Shown here: in pieces, positions 62,447 to 64,000 of the stretch
Layout: every line of letters begins with the position of its first letter
Position numbering within the stretch: the stretch's first letter is position 1
NCBI GenBank assembly: GCA_009746045.1
Contig: RPFO01001643.1
Location: 62,001-126,000 of the forward strand
Direction of reading: 5' to 3'
DNA length: 64,000 nucleotides
Source of the DNA: Mesostigma viride
Lineage: Eukaryota > Streptophyta > Mesostigmatophyceae > Mesostigmatales > Mesostigmataceae
Translations under genes and position numbers: made by a program
The notes under the pieces: model-generated
What the model was told of the DNA's origin: nothing
Seen by the model: the letters and a program-made list of their open reading frames with translations, nothing else
Database searches by the model: none

Positions 62447-63172
62447 TGCCCTTTATACTACTTTTTGGCTGCGCCATTGTTCCGCAAACTCTTCCGGCAA
62501 ACGTTGTCCGTACCCGAGTAGCGCGAAAATCCGAACGCCAAATTTGTTTACGCAAAATCTTTACGCAGATCGCGGCCGTAGGCTTTCTAGCGGCCTGTCA
62601 CCGCGTAGCGTCTGGCGCCGAAACTTTTCTCAACACGGAACTCAAACAAATACCTGCCAACCGTCAATCAGTAAAAGCGTTTCTTGTTGAAACTGCCGTA
62701 ACCTCCGCATAACGGTCTTATTTTCCAAGTAGCTAAGCGCCAAAGCCTTGCGTTCCGAGTGGAGCTTGAAATTGGCCTAGGCGTTTGGAACGGACGAGGG
62801 AAATTGGCAAGGAAAACGGCGAGGAGAGGACCGATTCAAGGGTATTTGGCGGTTGCTGGCAAAAAGCGAGAAAGCTGACGGACGGACCAGACCTACTGAC
62901 AGACCAGGTTTAGTTGCGGTTCGGTTCAGCCACCGGCTTCCCAAAATAGGCCAGCAAACCGTCCGGCACCATGAGTTTGCATGGAATCGTGGCGTAATCC
63001 ATGGAATCACAGGCTGTGGCCGGCCGTACAGGTTCGGCTGTCTTGCTAGTGGGCGGGCTGTGTAAGCGGGAGTGTACGGCTGTGCTGGTACTCGCCGTTG
63101 AGGCACAAAAAGCCGTTGAGGCACAGAATCTGCCAAGTAGCGGGGGTTCGGGGGCGGAGCCCCCGATCTTGT
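62447..63172 (+). mobile_element. E element copy 7 (726 bp), diverged 5' two-thirds
   Basis: The first roughly 460 bp differ widely from copy 1 (start TGCCCTTTATACTACTTTTT; also CTGGCGCCGAAACTTTTC and CCTGCCAACCGTCAATCAG). From about 62907 to the end it is nearly unchanged, with one visible base difference (CAGCAAACCG). The sharp change from diverged to near-identical sequence suggests recombination or copying that shares the 3' part. Confidence 0.7.
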
Positions 63173-63883
63173 CAACTACTTAACTACGATCGTGTTGCGC
63201 AAGGGAGAACCCCGAACATCCTGACATCGCCGCGGGCGCCGTACCGTACGGCCTGATCGCAACCCCACGCCCGAGGGCAAATCCTGAAATCCTGCGGAGC
63301 CGCGAGTTACGGCCCGTAACCGCCGGCCTGAACGCCGTCACACCCTCCTAAGATCGACTGTCAGCAGTTCTGAACGGAAGCCGAATTCAGCAAAATGCGC
63401 GAGAAATGCCGGGGGGCATATACGGCAGGGCAAAGAGTTTGTTGCCGAAGCAAACATCCTACTACAAATACTAAGGGTTCAGACTGAACGGCAAATTTCA
63501 AGTGTTCAGACTGAACGAATATTGAGTTCGAACACATTTCTGAACGCGTTTTTGGTTGAATATTCGGTTCGGCCTACTTCCCACGCAATTTCAGTGCCAA
63601 TTTTTGCGAGATGACTGACCTGAACGTGTTCAGACGGGGAGCATGGAAAAAAAACGGCTCGAAACTGTGGAAAGCAGGGGGCTCCGCTTAAAAAACGGCC
63701 GTACGAAACCGAAATTTTCGGGCTCCCGCTGGCCCCCCCGCCTCGGCGCCCTCGGCCACTGCCCCTTCGCACTGCGCGCCCCGCGTGGCGCCGGCGTTCC
63801 CGAGGACGCACCCCGCGGGTGTACGCGCCAATCGCCCGCTCAGGCGCCAAAAAGTCTGGGCCCCGAAGGGGCCCCCAACTTGT
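63173..63883 (+). mobile_element. D element copy 3 (711 bp)
   Basis: Follows CTTGT of E copy 7 and ends with hairpin and CTTGT at 63879-63883. It agrees with the D copy at 26664 apart from a few bases (for example GCTTAAAAAACGG for GCTGAAAAAACGG), although the two are 36 kb apart. It is more similar to that distant copy than that copy is to its own tandem partner. Confidence 0.7.
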
Positions 63884-64000
63884 CCCCTACTAGTAACTAC
63901 GATTTATGACGCCCGAAAACTTTGGCCGCGGCCGTAGGCCGAAGGTGGGGCCGTCCCCCGCGCCCCCTAGCGCGGGAGCGGACGACGTACAGGACCGTAG
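63884..64000 (+). mobile_element. Start of another large unit, cut by window end
   Basis: Begins CCCCTACTAGTAACTACGAT then TTATGACGCCCGAAAACTTT, matching the H starts at 41020 and 49610. The array of large units therefore continues past the E and D block. Confidence 0.7.

Overview
No ordinary gene can be supported in this window. It is a stretch of complex eukaryotic repeat DNA. The reasons are a several-kilobase satellite, spliceosomal-type intron signals in a repeated module, terminal-inverted-repeat inserts, and no prokaryotic operons, Shine-Dalgarno sites or recognisable bacterial genes. I cannot name the organism. A protist or alga would fit, but nothing in the sequence proves it.

Layout. 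From 1 to 3914 there is satellite DNA interrupted by truncated pieces of a larger unit. From 3923 to 58020 there are about 12 head-to-tail units of 3.1-5.0 kb. Each has the same module order: H (GC-rich, starts with an ACTACGAT-type word), X (about 1.1 kb, possibly a gene fragment), S (30-bp satellite, 1.3-2.3 kb), A (AT-rich, about 0.7 kb, holds a small inverted-repeat element) and G (GC-rich, ends in a 13-bp hairpin followed by CTTGT). The first unit has its H/X part inverted. The second has a scrambled H/X part. Between 26664 and 28106 two copies of a shorter element (D, about 0.72 kb) sit exactly between two units. From 58021 to 63172 there are seven tandem copies of another short element (E, about 0.738 kb), then one more D (63173-63883), then the start of a new large unit that runs off the window.

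Main interpretation. The large units and the D and E elements look like members of one structural family. Each ends in a GC-rich hairpin 8-14 nt before CTTGT, and each begins within about 15 nt with a TA(A)CTAC(GAT) word. They join end to end with no filler. This resembles non-autonomous rolling-circle (Helitron/Helentron-like) transposons that carry satellite DNA and perhaps a captured gene fragment, but no transposase or Rep/helicase gene is present here. Ordinary unequal crossing-over, extrachromosomal-circle amplification or assembly error must also be considered. The long open frames over the satellite exist only because its period is close to 30 bp (a multiple of 3) and stop-poor. They should not be treated as genes.
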